NCBI RefSeq assembly: GCF_024138145.1
Contig: NZ_CP099997.1
Coordinates: 682,001-746,000 of the forward strand
DNA length: 64,000 bases
Origin: Natronosalvus halobius
GTDB lineage: Archaea > Halobacteriota > Halobacteria > Halobacteriales > Natrialbaceae
Direction: 5' to 3'
Part shown: positions 9,455-18,929 of the stretch, piece by piece
How positions within the stretch are numbered: position 1 is the stretch's first letter
How the letters are laid out: every line of letters starts with the position of its first letter
The notes under the pieces: generated by a model
Database searches by the model: none
What the model saw: only the letters and a program-made list of their open reading frames with translations
Told to the model about the DNA's origin: nothing
Translations under genes and position numbers: made by a program

Positions 9455-9812
9455 TTGCCCCTTCTATAACGTGCGAGGTATAATAACCACCCACTCGCCC
9501 GGAATGTCCGGTCGTTTCACGGCGAATCAGATGACGACGACGAGAAACCTCCCAAGAGTGCTTTTTCGGACGTGGGGCGTTCGTCGTGGACGAGACGATA
9601 GCGTTCGTGTCGAGGGAACGCGCGTTCTAGGTCGCCAGATGCGAACGCGACAGACTGCGTCCGGGTATCCGCCCGGGGACGCTGGTGCAGTGCGACCGTC
9701 AAAACCGTACGGTAGGTCGGACGTAACTCGTTCCCGTCGGCGAAGTGTACACCTGACGGGCCACAACCCACCACCGCGCAACTTATGTCCGTTCGAAATC
9801 TCCATTCGGTCA
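9455..9812. other. Intergenic region
   Basis: About 360 bp between the divergent YdjM-like gene and the DUF7344-like gene. It is open in several frames but none looks coding. I see no RNA gene. Confidence 0.4.
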
Positions 9813-10142
9813 ATGGTAACGGTTGACAATGTGCTAGGGCTTCTCAATGAGAAGCGCCGCCGATATGCACTGTACTATCTCAACGAACAGGATGGCGCAG
9901 TGCCAGTCGAGGAGGTGGTGGAAGCGGTAGCGGACATGGAAACGGACGAGGGGTCCTATCCCCGCCCCAAGGAGAAGTGGAACAACATCGAACTCTCGCT
10001 TCATCACAACCACCTTCAGAAAGCCGACGAGTACGACTTCATCCACTACGATTCGGAGGCGGGTGTCGTCGAACTCGTCGAATCCCCTACCGAACTCGAT
10101 ATCATCCTCACCGTGGCGAACGTACTCGAACGGACGAACTGA
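9813..10142 (+). CDS. DUF7344-type winged-helix protein
   Basis: The protein has 109 residues. It begins VTVDNVLGLLNEKRRRYALYYL and continues with a helix-turn-helix-like region ending in IELSLHHNHLQKADEYDFIHYD, the pattern of the small haloarchaeal DUF7344 winged-helix family. A DNA-binding regulatory role is likely but targets are unknown. The ATG was chosen because the upstream extension is not protein-like. The gene at 27373 is a relative: it shares the arrangement LHHKHLPLLNDYGFINWD. Confidence 0.8.
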   Translation: MVTVDNVLGLLNEKRRRYALYYLNEQDGAVPVEEVVEAVADMETDEGSYPRPKEKWNNIELSLHHNHLQKADEYDFIHYDSEAGVVELVESPTELDIILTVANVLERTN

Positions 10143-10269
10143 GTCGCTCCCAGTTGCCGTTCGACTTCGCCGCAAATCAGTGCCCGAAAGCGTCCTCGAA
10201 CAATCGCACAATTCGGATCCTCCAGCAATCGCTCGATCCGGGTCCTCGAGCGTCCCTACCCCCAACCCG

Positions 10270-11592
10270 TTACTCGTCCTGGACGAGACAGTAAGCGTGT
10301 CCAGGCGCCTCGAAGACCGCCTCCTCGGTGTCGCTCCAGTAGTTCGAGATCCTGGCCCGTTCGGCGTAATAGATCCGGCCGTCGCGCGGAATCGGTTCGC
10401 TGGTCACGTAGCCGCGGTTCATCACCTTCCATCGAACGTCGCCGGTGTCCTTCTCGAGTGCGTAGAGGTGGCCGTCGTAGGAGCCCACCAGCACCGCGTC
10501 GGCGGTCACCGTCAGCGACCCCAGTACGTTGCCCTCGACGTGGGTCGACCACTGCTCTTCGCCTGTGTCGGCGTCCAGCGCGTAGACGTTCCAGTCGTCG
10601 CCGCCCGTGTAGACGACGTTCGTCTCGGGGTCGATTCCCGGATTCGACATGATCACCTCGCCGATCTCGAACGACCACTCCTCGGTGCCGTCCTCGAGGT
10701 CGAGTCGGTAGAAGTACCCGTCCCAGGAGCCGACGAACGCGCTGCCGTCGTAGGTCGGGATCGTCCCCTTGACGTGGTGGCCGGTCTCGAACTCCCAGGC
10801 GAACTCCAACGACGGAAATTCCCAGGCGTAGACGACGCCGTCGTTCGAACCGGTGACCATCCGCTCGGTCTCGGGGTCGATGGCCGTCGAAGGGTGGGGC
10901 ATCCCCCACAGGCGGTCGTCCTTCCACAGCGGCTCGCCGGTGCCGGCGTCGAGCGCCCACATCGTCCCCGCGTTCGGGTTCGAGTACTCGGTGACGACGT
11001 AGATCACGCCGTCCCAGTAGGCCGGGCTCGAGCCGATGGCGATCGAGCCGTCGAGTTGGCCGGCCGTCGTGTGCCAGATCTCGTCGCCGGTTTCGGGATC
11101 GAAGGCGTACATGTCGCCGTCGTAGCCTCCGAGGTAGGCCACGTCGCCGATGACGGTTGGCGTTCCGTGAAAGCCCAGGGATCGCGAGGCACCCGTCATC
11201 CGCGTCCACCTGTGCTCACCGCGCGGGGTCACCGCGTGGATGCGGCCGGTGTCGGACGGGATCAGGATCGTCTCACCGTCGGGCGTCGGCAGGGGACTCG
11301 ATTTCGCTGCGGTGTGACCGATGTAGTTGACCGGGAGCGACCAGTTGACTGACACCGACTCCGGCACGGTCTCCTCTGGGTAGTATCCCAGGCGGCGGAG
11401 CCCGCGGCGAAACATCGTCGCGTCGTCGCGGTCCGGGTACGTTTCGTCGTAGGGCAGGATATCGGGGTCGAACGAGTGCTGATCCCGCGAGTAGGTGCCG
11501 TACCCAGGGAGCCCACAGCCGGCAAATCCCGCCAGAGCCAGGCTCCCCCCGGCGAGAACCTGTCGTCTCGAGACGTGCGGTGGACGGCTCAT
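10270..11592 (-). CDS. Tat-exported PQQ-like beta-propeller lipoprotein
   Basis: The protein has 440 residues. The chosen start gives a Tat signal SRRQVLAGG followed by the lipobox LAGFAGC, so the mature protein is probably lipid-anchored on the outer face. The rest consists of PQQ_2/BamB-type blades (for example YAFDPETGDEIWHTTAGQLD and YALDADTGEEQW). It could act as a scaffold or bind a cofactor; no catalytic residues stand out. It is a second beta-propeller protein beside the one at 96-1787, but that one has a C-terminal sorting signal rather than a lipobox. Confidence 0.85.
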   Translation of the reverse strand: MSRPPHVSRRQVLAGGSLALAGFAGCGLPGYGTYSRDQHSFDPDILPYDETYPDRDDATMFRRGLRRLGYYPEETVPESVSVNWSLPVNYIGHTAAKSSPLPTPDGETILIPSDTGRIHAVTPRGEHRWTRMTGASRSLGFHGTPTVIGDVAYLGGYDGDMYAFDPETGDEIWHTTAGQLDGSIAIGSSPAYWDGVIYVVTEYSNPNAGTMWALDAGTGEPLWKDDRLWGMPHPSTAIDPETERMVTGSNDGVVYAWEFPSLEFAWEFETGHHVKGTIPTYDGSAFVGSWDGYFYRLDLEDGTEEWSFEIGEVIMSNPGIDPETNVVYTGGDDWNVYALDADTGEEQWSTHVEGNVLGSLTVTADAVLVGSYDGHLYALEKDTGDVRWKVMNRGYVTSEPIPRDGRIYYAERARISNYWSDTEEAVFEAPGHAYCLVQDE

Positions 11593-11945
11593 CTGTCGTC
11601 GAGCAAATTGGAAGGGTTCCGGTATAGTTCCGCCGGTTCGGAGGGTGCCGACGTCGCCGTCTCGGGTCGGGTTCATTCTGCCAGGTTACGAAACTCGTTG
11701 CTCGAGGAGTCGTTGCCAGGTCCTGAGATGCGTCGTCGAGTCGAGGGATTCGGCGGTCGAACGCGGGTCGCTCGGGTCCAGGTCGCACGCCGATTAGACC
11801 CCTGCTACGATTCGATACTCTGACGGTGATAGTCTCCCTATCTCGAAAGTGGCCGAACGAAGATATGCATGTGCCTTATCCCCATAATAGGTGTTTTATA
11901 CGTATGCCGGATAGAACTAAATACAGGTTTGTGGACGATCAGCGT

Positions 11946-12125
11946 ATGTCAACGCACGCAACACACTGGAACGACACCGCGACCTGCCCGTTCTGCGGCG
12001 GTGAACTGAGCGACCCCGGTGCCGGGTTCGTCGACCACCTCGGCGTCAACCCCGAGTGCCAGACCGAGTTCGATAGCTGGCGCGACAACGTCGCCGACGA
12101 CCTCGGCGGTACCTGGAGCGGGTAG
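11946..12125 (+). CDS. Small zinc-finger protein (DUF7501-like)
   Basis: The protein has 59 residues. It carries TCPFCGGELSDPGAGFVDHL and then NPEC, giving a CxxC...H...C arrangement that could bind one zinc. The short conserved sequence is typical of haloarchaeal one-zinc-finger microproteins. Function unknown. The ATG at 11946 was chosen over an upstream in-frame ATG because similarity to this family type starts there. Confidence 0.75.
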   Translation: MSTHATHWNDTATCPFCGGELSDPGAGFVDHLGVNPECQTEFDSWRDNVADDLGGTWSG

Positions 12126-12172
12126 TCGATAGTCGAGGTCTACCGTCGACCGAACTCGAGCGCCATTGATCC

Positions 12173-13837
12173 CTAGAACCCGACCGCCTGACCGTCTTTT
12201 CGCGGCTCCGTCGCCCCGGTAAGCACGTCTCCGGTGCGGCGAACGAGTTGTGCACCTCCGAACATCACGGGTGGAAGCACCTGCACGTCGTGTCCTTTGC
12301 GGACGAGTCCGGTCTGGTTCGGGAACCGTTCCTCGACGCCGAGCGCCCCCTCCTCGCGGTAGCGCCAGCGCGGCGCGTCGAGCGCTTCCTGGACGCCCAT
12401 CCCGTAGTCGACCAGGTTCGAGACGACCTGGACGTGGCCCTGGGGTTGCATGTATCCACCCATCACGCCGAAGGCCGCCCAGTCGTCCTCGTCGAATTTC
12501 GCGATGGCCGGCACGAGAGTGTGAAACGGCCGTTTGCCAGGCTCGAGGCGGTTCGGATGCTCGGGGTCGAGTGAGAACGAGGCGCCGCGGTTCTGGAGGG
12601 CGATGCCGGTGTCCCCGGCGACCAGTCCGCTCCCGAAGCCGGCGAAGCGGGAGTTGATGTAGGAGACGAGATTGCCTTCCGCGTCGCCGACGGTCAGGAG
12701 CGCGGTGTCGGCGTCCTCGGCGGCCTTCGTCGGCACGCCGACCGCGGGGTCCTGGATCGCCCGCTCGCCGATCGCCGCGGCGCGCTCGCGGGCGTAGGCC
12801 TTCGATCCCAGCGGCGGCACCGTCTCGTAGTCCGGATCGGTGACGTAGTGATGGCCGTCGACGAACGCGAGTTTCGTCGCCTCCGCGAACGCGTGCACCC
12901 GATCTGGGGAGTCGTACTCGTGTTCGCCCGCGCCGATTGCTTCCGCGATGTTCAGCGCCTCGAGTGCGATCAGCCCCTGGTTGTTCGGCGGCAGTTCGAA
13001 AATCTCCGCGCCGTTGTAGGTAGTGCTCACGGGGTCGAGAAACTCGGGTTCGAAGGCTGCGAGGTCCGAAGTTGTGAGGAAACCGCCCTTCGACTGCACC
13101 TCGTCGGCGATGGCCTCGCCGATCTCGCCCTCGTAGACCGCGTCGGCGCCCTCCTCGGCAATGGTTCGCATCGACTCGCCCAGGTGCTCGAGCGTGACGA
13201 TCTGACCTGGATCGGGTGCCTCGCCGTCGAACAGGTAGGCCTCGCGGGCGTGGTCGTCGGTAAAGAGACGGGGTGCGCCCTGCCAGTAATAGGAGATGAC
13301 CTCCGAGACGGGGTATCCCTCGAGGGCGTAGTGAATAGCCGGCTCGAGGACGTCAGCGAGCGTCAGCGTCCCCAGCTCTTCGACGGTGGCCTCCCAGCCG
13401 CGGGCCGTCCCGGGAACCGTGACCGCGTGCGGGCCCAGGAACGGCATCTCGAGGTCGTCATCCCCGGTGTCGTCGACGGCGTAGCCCCTGGATTCGGGGT
13501 ACCAGTCGACGGCGTCCTCTCGCTCCTGGACGGAGCGCGTCACGTTCTCGATGGTCGCCTCGGCGGGGGCGCCGCCGCAGGCGCGCATGGCGCCGACCTC
13601 GCCGTCGGCGGTTCGGTAGAGGGCGAAGACGTCGCCGCCGAGACCGGTCGACGTGGGTTCGACGACGTTCAGCGCGGCCGCGGTGGCGACGGCGGCGTCG
13701 AAGGCGTTCCCGCCGTCCTCGAGGATCGAGAGGCCGGCCTGGGCTGCCAGGGGTTGGCTCGTGGCGACCATCCCGCCGGTGGCGTGGACCGAGGAGCGTC
13801 TCGAGTCGAATCGGTCGAGGTCGTAGTCGGTGCTCAT
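12173..13837 (-). CDS. ggt: Gamma-glutamyltransferase/glutathione hydrolase family protein
   Basis: The protein has 554 residues and aligns along the whole Ntn-hydrolase GGT fold: GGNAFDAAVATAAALNVVEP and TGLGGD in the large subunit, the autocleavage region with Thr in DADTALLTVGDAEGN, and the small-subunit motifs PGKRPFHTLVP and GVMGGYMQPQGH. Processing at the Thr would give two chains. The family hydrolyses or transfers gamma-glutamyl groups; haloarchaea use gamma-glutamylcysteine, a plausible substrate. No clear signal peptide is present from this start. It is divergent from dinB. Confidence 0.9.
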   Translation of the reverse strand: MSTDYDLDRFDSRRSSVHATGGMVATSQPLAAQAGLSILEDGGNAFDAAVATAAALNVVEPTSTGLGGDVFALYRTADGEVGAMRACGGAPAEATIENVTRSVQEREDAVDWYPESRGYAVDDTGDDDLEMPFLGPHAVTVPGTARGWEATVEELGTLTLADVLEPAIHYALEGYPVSEVISYYWQGAPRLFTDDHAREAYLFDGEAPDPGQIVTLEHLGESMRTIAEEGADAVYEGEIGEAIADEVQSKGGFLTTSDLAAFEPEFLDPVSTTYNGAEIFELPPNNQGLIALEALNIAEAIGAGEHEYDSPDRVHAFAEATKLAFVDGHHYVTDPDYETVPPLGSKAYARERAAAIGERAIQDPAVGVPTKAAEDADTALLTVGDAEGNLVSYINSRFAGFGSGLVAGDTGIALQNRGASFSLDPEHPNRLEPGKRPFHTLVPAIAKFDEDDWAAFGVMGGYMQPQGHVQVVSNLVDYGMGVQEALDAPRWRYREEGALGVEERFPNQTGLVRKGHDVQVLPPVMFGGAQLVRRTGDVLTGATEPRKDGQAVGF

Positions 13838-13922
13838 GGCAGGGGCTTTCCCTCGGAGGTCAAAAGTGCGGGCGTTCCGGCAGGCCGTGACGAGGGCCGG
13901 ACGGGTACGGCTGGCGCTCGAC

Positions 13923-13945
13923 AATACTATAGAAACGATAGTATT
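13923..13945. promoter_or_regulatory. Perfect 8-bp inverted repeat between ggt and dinB
   Basis: AATACTAT and ATAGTATT flank a 7-bp centre in the 229-bp divergent spacer. It is AT-rich in a GC-rich background and lies between two divergent starts, as expected for a promoter or operator. No factor can be named. Confidence 0.45.
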
Positions 13946-14066
13946 TGCGACTGGAAACGGAACCAGACGATGCGTCGCTTCAGGCAACGAACGTGACCCC
14001 GCGGGCGCAACCTTCACGGCCTCCGAGTCGAAATCTCAGCGAGAACACATCCGAATCCCTCAGCAC

Positions 14067-15500
14067 ATGGCCAACGAACCGTACCTCCCCGGCGTCGACC
14101 GCTCCGACGAGCGCGAGGACCGCATCGTCCTCCACGTCGACGCCGACTGTTTCTACGCGGCCTGCGAGCGCCTCCGCGAACCCGAACTCGAGGGCGAACC
14201 GGTCGTCGTCGGCATGGGGTACGAACCCGGCGACTCGGTCGGAGCCGTCGCCACCGCTAGCTACGAGGCGCGCGCATTCGGCGTCGAGAGCGCCCAGGCC
14301 ATCTCGACGGCGCTCGAGGCGCTTCCCCGCCGGGTCGACGTCGAGGACGACCTTGACTCAGACCTCGCCGTCGAAGAGACCGGCCACTACCGTCCGGTCG
14401 ACATGGACCACTACCAGTCGGTCGCCGCCGAGGTGAAGGACGTTCTCCACGACTGCGCCGACGTCGTCCGCGAGGTCAGCGTCGACGAGGCCTACCTGGA
14501 CGTGACCGAGCGCACCGCCTGGTCGGTCGTCGACGGCTTCGCCCGCCACGTCAAAGACCGCATCCGTCGCGAGGTCGGCATCAGCGTCAGCGTCGGCGTC
14601 GCGCCCTCGATGAGCGCGGCCAAAATCGCCAGTGACTTCGACAAACCGGACGGCCTGACCGTGGTCCGGCCCGGTGAGGTCCGCGAGTTCCTGGCCCCGC
14701 TCGACGTCGACTTGCTCCACGGCGTCGGCCCCGTGACGGCCCGCGAACTGCGGTCGATGGGGCTCGAGACGGCCGCGGACGTCGCTAGCGCCGATCCAGA
14801 GCCCCTCGTCGACCAATTCGGCGAGCGCGGCCGCGAACTCCACGAGCGTGCGCGGGGAGACGACGACCGGCGCGTCGAACCGAAGGGACTGCCCAAGAGC
14901 TTCTCGCGGGAGTCGGCGTTCGACGGGCCCGTCGAGGATCCTGAACCGAAACTCGAACTGGTGGAGACGCTCGCGGCGGCCGTCGCCGACCGTGCCCGAC
15001 GTGAGGGCGCACTGTACCGGACCGTGGGCGTGAAGGCCGTCCGTCCGCCCTACGAGGTCAACACGCGCGAGCGCTCGTTGCCCGGACCGGTCGACGAACC
15101 CGACCTCGTTCGGGAGATCGCTCTGGACCTGTTCGCCGAGTTCGAGTCCGATCCCGTGCGCAAACTCGGCGTCAGAGTGGCGAACCTCGAGTTCAGCGAG
15201 GCCGACCAGGCGAGCCTCGATAGCGTCGACTGGGAGGATCGGGCGGGATCGAACGGGGCGGACTCGAGTTCCGGTACCGATGACGGCGAGAACGACGCGT
15301 TCGGTGGTGAGGACTCGAGTTCGTCCACCGAGAGGGTGACCGACGCCGTAGAACAACTCGACCTCGAAACCGCCCTCGCGTCGAATTCGGGCGGTCGTGA
15401 CGAGGCCGAACGGTCTACCGACGATGACGACGAGGAACGAGCGAACCGCGAGACGTCGGTTCGGGGCTCCGGACAGGCCTCCCTCGACGAGTTCGAGTAG
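14067..15500 (+). CDS. dinB: DNA polymerase IV (Y-family translesion polymerase)
   Basis: The protein has 477 residues. Y-family motifs are clear: HVDADCFYAACE with the first catalytic Asp, SYEARAFGV, and SVDEAYLDVT with the second acidic pair, followed by SVGVAPSMSAAKIASDFDKPDGL and the HhH region LLHGVGPVTARELRSMGLETAADV. It copies past damaged DNA. The C-terminus is extended by an acidic linker and ends GQASLDEF, matching a PCNA-binding PIP box (QxxLxxF). The start ATG gives the usual N-terminal length. Confidence 0.95.
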   Translation: MANEPYLPGVDRSDEREDRIVLHVDADCFYAACERLREPELEGEPVVVGMGYEPGDSVGAVATASYEARAFGVESAQAISTALEALPRRVDVEDDLDSDLAVEETGHYRPVDMDHYQSVAAEVKDVLHDCADVVREVSVDEAYLDVTERTAWSVVDGFARHVKDRIRREVGISVSVGVAPSMSAAKIASDFDKPDGLTVVRPGEVREFLAPLDVDLLHGVGPVTARELRSMGLETAADVASADPEPLVDQFGERGRELHERARGDDDRRVEPKGLPKSFSRESAFDGPVEDPEPKLELVETLAAAVADRARREGALYRTVGVKAVRPPYEVNTRERSLPGPVDEPDLVREIALDLFAEFESDPVRKLGVRVANLEFSEADQASLDSVDWEDRAGSNGADSSSGTDDGENDAFGGEDSSSSTERVTDAVEQLDLETALASNSGGRDEAERSTDDDDEERANRETSVRGSGQASLDEFE

Positions 15501-15664
15501 AGTTGTCCGGGTGCAGCGAAGACGTCGTCGGCCGAAATACCCATGCCAGTTCGTTCACGATGGGCAGATACGCCGCGGAGACAATCAGCGATATTGAAAG
15601 TATAAGTTGTCGCAGGAAAACGGTCTAACAGACCAGTCCCGGGGCCACAGATGACCGATCTTCC

Positions 15665-17026
15665 ATGACCGACGATATCGACTTCTACGACCTTCTCGAC
15701 GTTTCATCTGACGCCTCCCAGGACGACATCAAGCAGGCGTTTCGCGAACAGGTCCGGGTCTACCACCCGGATCTGAACGACGACGACCGGGCACAGGCGC
15801 AGTTTACGGCGCTCAAGAAGGCCTACGACATTCTGGGAGATCCGGTCGAACGCCAGGCCTACGACCGCCTCGGGCACGAAGATTACGTCGCCAAGCGAAC
15901 GTCGGGGCTCCCCTCGCCAGACCTCTGGAAGTCGGCTACTGACGCGGACGCGGATACAGACGCGAACGTGGATGCGGATGCAGACGAGAACGATGGAGAC
16001 GACTCCTCGGATTTGGATTCGGGTTCAGATTCAGAATCGGGATCGAGGTCGCGTTCGTCGACGGCCTCCCACACCACGAAATCGACTGCCTCGAGCGCTA
16101 CGTCGGCAGGCGGGACCACGTACTCGCGGAAATCGAGTACGACTTCCGGGGCGGGATCGGCCAGCGCGTCCGCCTCGGCTACGGGTACCGGTACGAACGC
16201 CGACACCGGAACAGACGCCCGCTCGAACGCGACCGCCTCGAGTGCAAGGGCAGGCAGGACGACGACCGGCACCGCCGGTCCGACGGGCACCCGAACCGAG
16301 TCGACCCCCCACTCTCACTCTCACTCGAGGTCGGGCCGACTGACCGACAACACGCTCGCCCGGTGGTGGCGCGATCAGAACTTCGCCTGGCCGCTCATCT
16401 GGACGTCGATCCTCGTATATCTCGCCGGACTCGTCCACTTCGGGCTCGAGCACGAGAACGCGCTCTCGAACCTGGCGCTGGAACTGCAGTCGATCGGCCC
16501 CGAGCCGAACGCCCTCTGGACGTTCCTCTCGACCAGTCGGCACGGCATTTCGACCCCCATCGCGTTCGTCTCGAGCGTCGAACCGGTCGCCCCGCCCTCG
16601 CCCCTCGAACCGATCCAGTGGTACGGCGTCCTGGCTGGGGTCGTCTGCCTCTCGGTGCTCCTCGTGCTCGCCGCCCGAATCGCCTGGCGCGAGGAGACCT
16701 GGGGGCCGATTTCGATCGACGAAACCATCGTCCTCGGGGTCGCGCTCACCGCAGCGACGATGGCCGTCGGCGGGCCGATGCTCGCGGGAAGCGTCCTCAT
16801 GCCGCTGCTGATCGGCGTCGTCGTTCACCGGACCCACCAGCTTCCGGGGTGGTCGCCCTCGTACCTCTACGTTCTGGGCGTCCTCGCGCCCCTCGTCGGG
16901 TTCGTCGTCGCCGCTGCCGGCTACGCGACGCTCCCGGCTGACCTGGCGCTGTTCGTCGTCGTTCCGCTGCTCGGCGCGCTAGGGCTCCCACTCCGCGTGA
17001 GCGTTCGAAAGCGGTTCGGGCGGTAG
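15665..17026 (+). CDS. DnaJ-domain membrane protein
   Basis: The protein has 453 residues. Residues 5-70 are a J-domain with the HPD motif (VYHPDLNDDDRA) and AYDILGDPVERQAYDRLG, so it can stimulate an Hsp70 ATPase. A very long Asp/Ser/Thr/Gly low-complexity segment (about 90-225) follows. The C-terminal half holds five or so hydrophobic helices (for example WPLIWTSILVYLAGLVHFG and LLVLAARIAW). It lacks the zinc-binding domain of DnaJ proper, so it is a membrane-tethered J-protein rather than the main co-chaperone. Confidence 0.9.
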   Translation: MTDDIDFYDLLDVSSDASQDDIKQAFREQVRVYHPDLNDDDRAQAQFTALKKAYDILGDPVERQAYDRLGHEDYVAKRTSGLPSPDLWKSATDADADTDANVDADADENDGDDSSDLDSGSDSESGSRSRSSTASHTTKSTASSATSAGGTTYSRKSSTTSGAGSASASASATGTGTNADTGTDARSNATASSARAGRTTTGTAGPTGTRTESTPHSHSHSRSGRLTDNTLARWWRDQNFAWPLIWTSILVYLAGLVHFGLEHENALSNLALELQSIGPEPNALWTFLSTSRHGISTPIAFVSSVEPVAPPSPLEPIQWYGVLAGVVCLSVLLVLAARIAWREETWGPISIDETIVLGVALTAATMAVGGPMLAGSVLMPLLIGVVVHRTHQLPGWSPSYLYVLGVLAPLVGFVVAAAGYATLPADLALFVVVPLLGALGLPLRVSVRKRFGR

Positions 17027-17028
17027 TT

Positions 17029-17046
17029 ACCTATTGTAGCTATTGT
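17029..17046. repeat. Copy of an 18-bp site also present upstream of parA
   Basis: ACCTATTGTAGCTATTGT matches ACCTATTGTGGCTATTCT at 48125-48142 at 16 of 18 positions. Both contain CTA twice with 9-bp spacing (TAG on the other strand), the same spacing as the array at 48218-48388. It sits 3 bp after a stop codon. Confidence 0.45.
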
Positions 17047-17071
17047 CGCCGGGTAGGCGGTCGAATCGCAC

Positions 17072-17704
17072 TCAACCGATTCGCGTCGCCACGCCCTTCG
17101 TCTGCCGGTAGTCCGAATCGAGAATCGCCTCGAGTCGCTCGAGCAACCGCTCTCGGTCCTCCGCTTCCCACTCAGCCGGGTCGAGAATCGGGACGACCAT
17201 GAACCCACGACCGCGGATCTCCGTCGCGTGGAGGGCGGGCATATCGAGGTCGATCCGTCGGCGCTGGGTCGTGTACTCCTGGAGGACGTGATCGGTCGCT
17301 TTGGCACCGACCGGCAGGAGGATGTGTGCGTTGATTGCGCGCAATTCGGCGTCGAAGTAGCGCTCGAGTTCGTCGTACTCGTCCCTGGTTGGCGGGCGGC
17401 CGCCGGGAAGGGTACACATGTGGAGGTAGTCGGCAAAGAAGTTCGAGAAGGCCGGTTTTCGGGCGGGACCGCTGACGAATCCGACGGCACGGAAGACGTC
17501 CAGGAGACGCTCGCTCGCCTCGCGCTCGGTGAACGGGATGGCGGTGGTCTCGCCGCCGTGGACGCCGGGATGGTCTCCGATGAGGTGAAAGTCCGCGTTG
17601 GCGTCGCCGTAGCCGAACACGGCCGGAACGTTCCCGGGGTCGTGCCTCTGGAAGGGCGGTCGCATGCCGAAGGGGTTGCTCGTCCGGTCGGTGACGTTCT
17701 CCAC
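17072..17704 (-). CDS. Uracil-DNA glycosylase family protein
   Basis: The protein has 210 residues from a GTG start (MENVTDRTSNPFGM); no in-frame ATG lies close by, and the longer reading upstream is repetitive and unlikely to be coding. FHLIGDHPGVHGG resembles the glycine-rich uracil-recognition motif of Fe-S uracil-DNA glycosylases (GExPG), followed by FFADYLHMCTLPGGRPP and HILLPVGAKATDHVLQ. The Cys pattern of a classical four-Cys Fe-S cluster is not complete, so this is a divergent member. It would remove uracil from DNA; activity is inferred from family only. Confidence 0.65.
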   Translation of the reverse strand: MENVTDRTSNPFGMRPPFQRHDPGNVPAVFGYGDANADFHLIGDHPGVHGGETTAIPFTEREASERLLDVFRAVGFVSGPARKPAFSNFFADYLHMCTLPGGRPPTRDEYDELERYFDAELRAINAHILLPVGAKATDHVLQEYTTQRRRIDLDMPALHATEIRGRGFMVVPILDPAEWEAEDRERLLERLEAILDSDYRQTKGVATRIG

Positions 17705-17850
17705 GAGGGTACGGAGGTAACGAAGCGAAATAACGGCATTGAACCGTTCCGAGGAAGGTATTCGGGTCGGCGTCGCTCGAGTTATTCGTTCACAGGAGCG
17801 GTGGCTGGCGGCGCGAAGGATCCGACGAATCGCTCGTCCTCGGGAGGTAG

Positions 17851-17913
17851 GATTGGGAGCGAAGGGGCGGCGATTGGGAGCGAAGGGGCAACCATTGGAG
17901 CGAACGGGCGACG
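17851..17913. repeat. 21-bp tandem repeat, three copies
   Basis: Two near-identical units beginning GATTGGGAGCGAAGGGG and a third degenerate unit lie in the spacer upstream of the minus-strand glycosylase gene. On the minus strand the unit reads as a repeated PxAPN-type heptapeptide, but no start codon supports its translation. Confidence 0.6.
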
Positions 17914-18015
17914 AGCCAATCCCGAAATGCACGAACGTGAATAATACATTCGCCTCGAGAGGATAGATGGGCACGAACCCGAGCATTGATTAGGCTCGCG
18001 GTGTCCGGTTCCGGT

Positions 18016-18909
18016 ATGACAACGATCATCGACGGGAAGGCGGTCGCAAGCGAGATACGAGCCGATCTCACCGGAGCGATCGAGACGCTCGCGGACGCCG
18101 GCGCCCGTCCTGGACTGGCGACCGTCCTGATGGGCGACGATCCGGCGAGTCAGACGTACGTGAACATGAAACAGCGCGACTGCGAGGAGGTTGGCATCGA
18201 ACCTCACCACGTCGATGTCCCCGGAGACGCTGCCCCCGAGGACCTGTACGAGGTCATCGCGGAACTCAACGACGACCCCGACGTTCACGGTTATCTCGTC
18301 CAGTCGCCGGTCCCCGACCACGTCGAGTATCGGGACGTGATCCGGCGAATCGACCCCATGAAGGACGTCGACGGCTTTCACCCCGAGAACGTCGGGCGAC
18401 TGGTCGCTGGCGACGCCCGATTCCGGCCCTGCACCCCCCACGGCGTCCAGAAATTGCTCGAATTTGCCGGGATCGACACCGAGGGCGCGGACGTGACCAT
18501 CGTCGGACGCTCGGACATCGTCGGCAAGCCCCTCGCGAACCTGCTGATCCAGAAGGCCGACGACGGCAACGCGACGGTGACCGTCTGTCACTCCCGGACC
18601 GACGACCTCGCGGCCAAGACGCGCACGGCGGACGTCGTGATCGCCGCCGTCGGCGTTCCAGAACTGATCGACGGCTCGATGATCGACGAGGGCGCAACCG
18701 TCATCGATGTCGGGGTCAACCGCGTGGACGCGGACACCGAGAAGGGATACGAACTCGTCGGCGACGTTGACTTCGAGAGCGCGAAGGAGCGAGCTGGTGC
18801 GATCACCCCCGTCCCCGGTGGCGTCGGCCCCATGACGCGCGCGATGTTGCTCTACAACACGGTCAAAGCCGCCAGCCTGCAGGAGGGAATCGACGTCGAG
18901 TTGCCCTGA
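18016..18909 (+). CDS. folD: Bifunctional methylenetetrahydrofolate dehydrogenase/methenyltetrahydrofolate cyclohydrolase
   Basis: The protein has 297 residues. Family signatures are present: YVNMKQRDCEEVGI with the catalytic Lys, the signature GYLVQSPVPDH, and PGGVGPMTRAMLLYNT at the C-terminus, with the NADP-binding loop VGRSDIVGKPLANLL. It interconverts methylene-, methenyl- and formyl-tetrahydrofolate for one-carbon metabolism. The ATG at 18016 gives the standard length and is preferred to an ATG 30 bp upstream. Confidence 0.97.
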   Translation: MTTIIDGKAVASEIRADLTGAIETLADAGARPGLATVLMGDDPASQTYVNMKQRDCEEVGIEPHHVDVPGDAAPEDLYEVIAELNDDPDVHGYLVQSPVPDHVEYRDVIRRIDPMKDVDGFHPENVGRLVAGDARFRPCTPHGVQKLLEFAGIDTEGADVTIVGRSDIVGKPLANLLIQKADDGNATVTVCHSRTDDLAAKTRTADVVIAAVGVPELIDGSMIDEGATVIDVGVNRVDADTEKGYELVGDVDFESAKERAGAITPVPGGVGPMTRAMLLYNTVKAASLQEGIDVELP

Positions 18910-18929
18910 TCCTGACCTCGAGTCCGGTC

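Noticed and set aside
10063..11352. 429-codon plus-strand ORF
   Set aside because: Antisense shadow of the beta-propeller lipoprotein gene.
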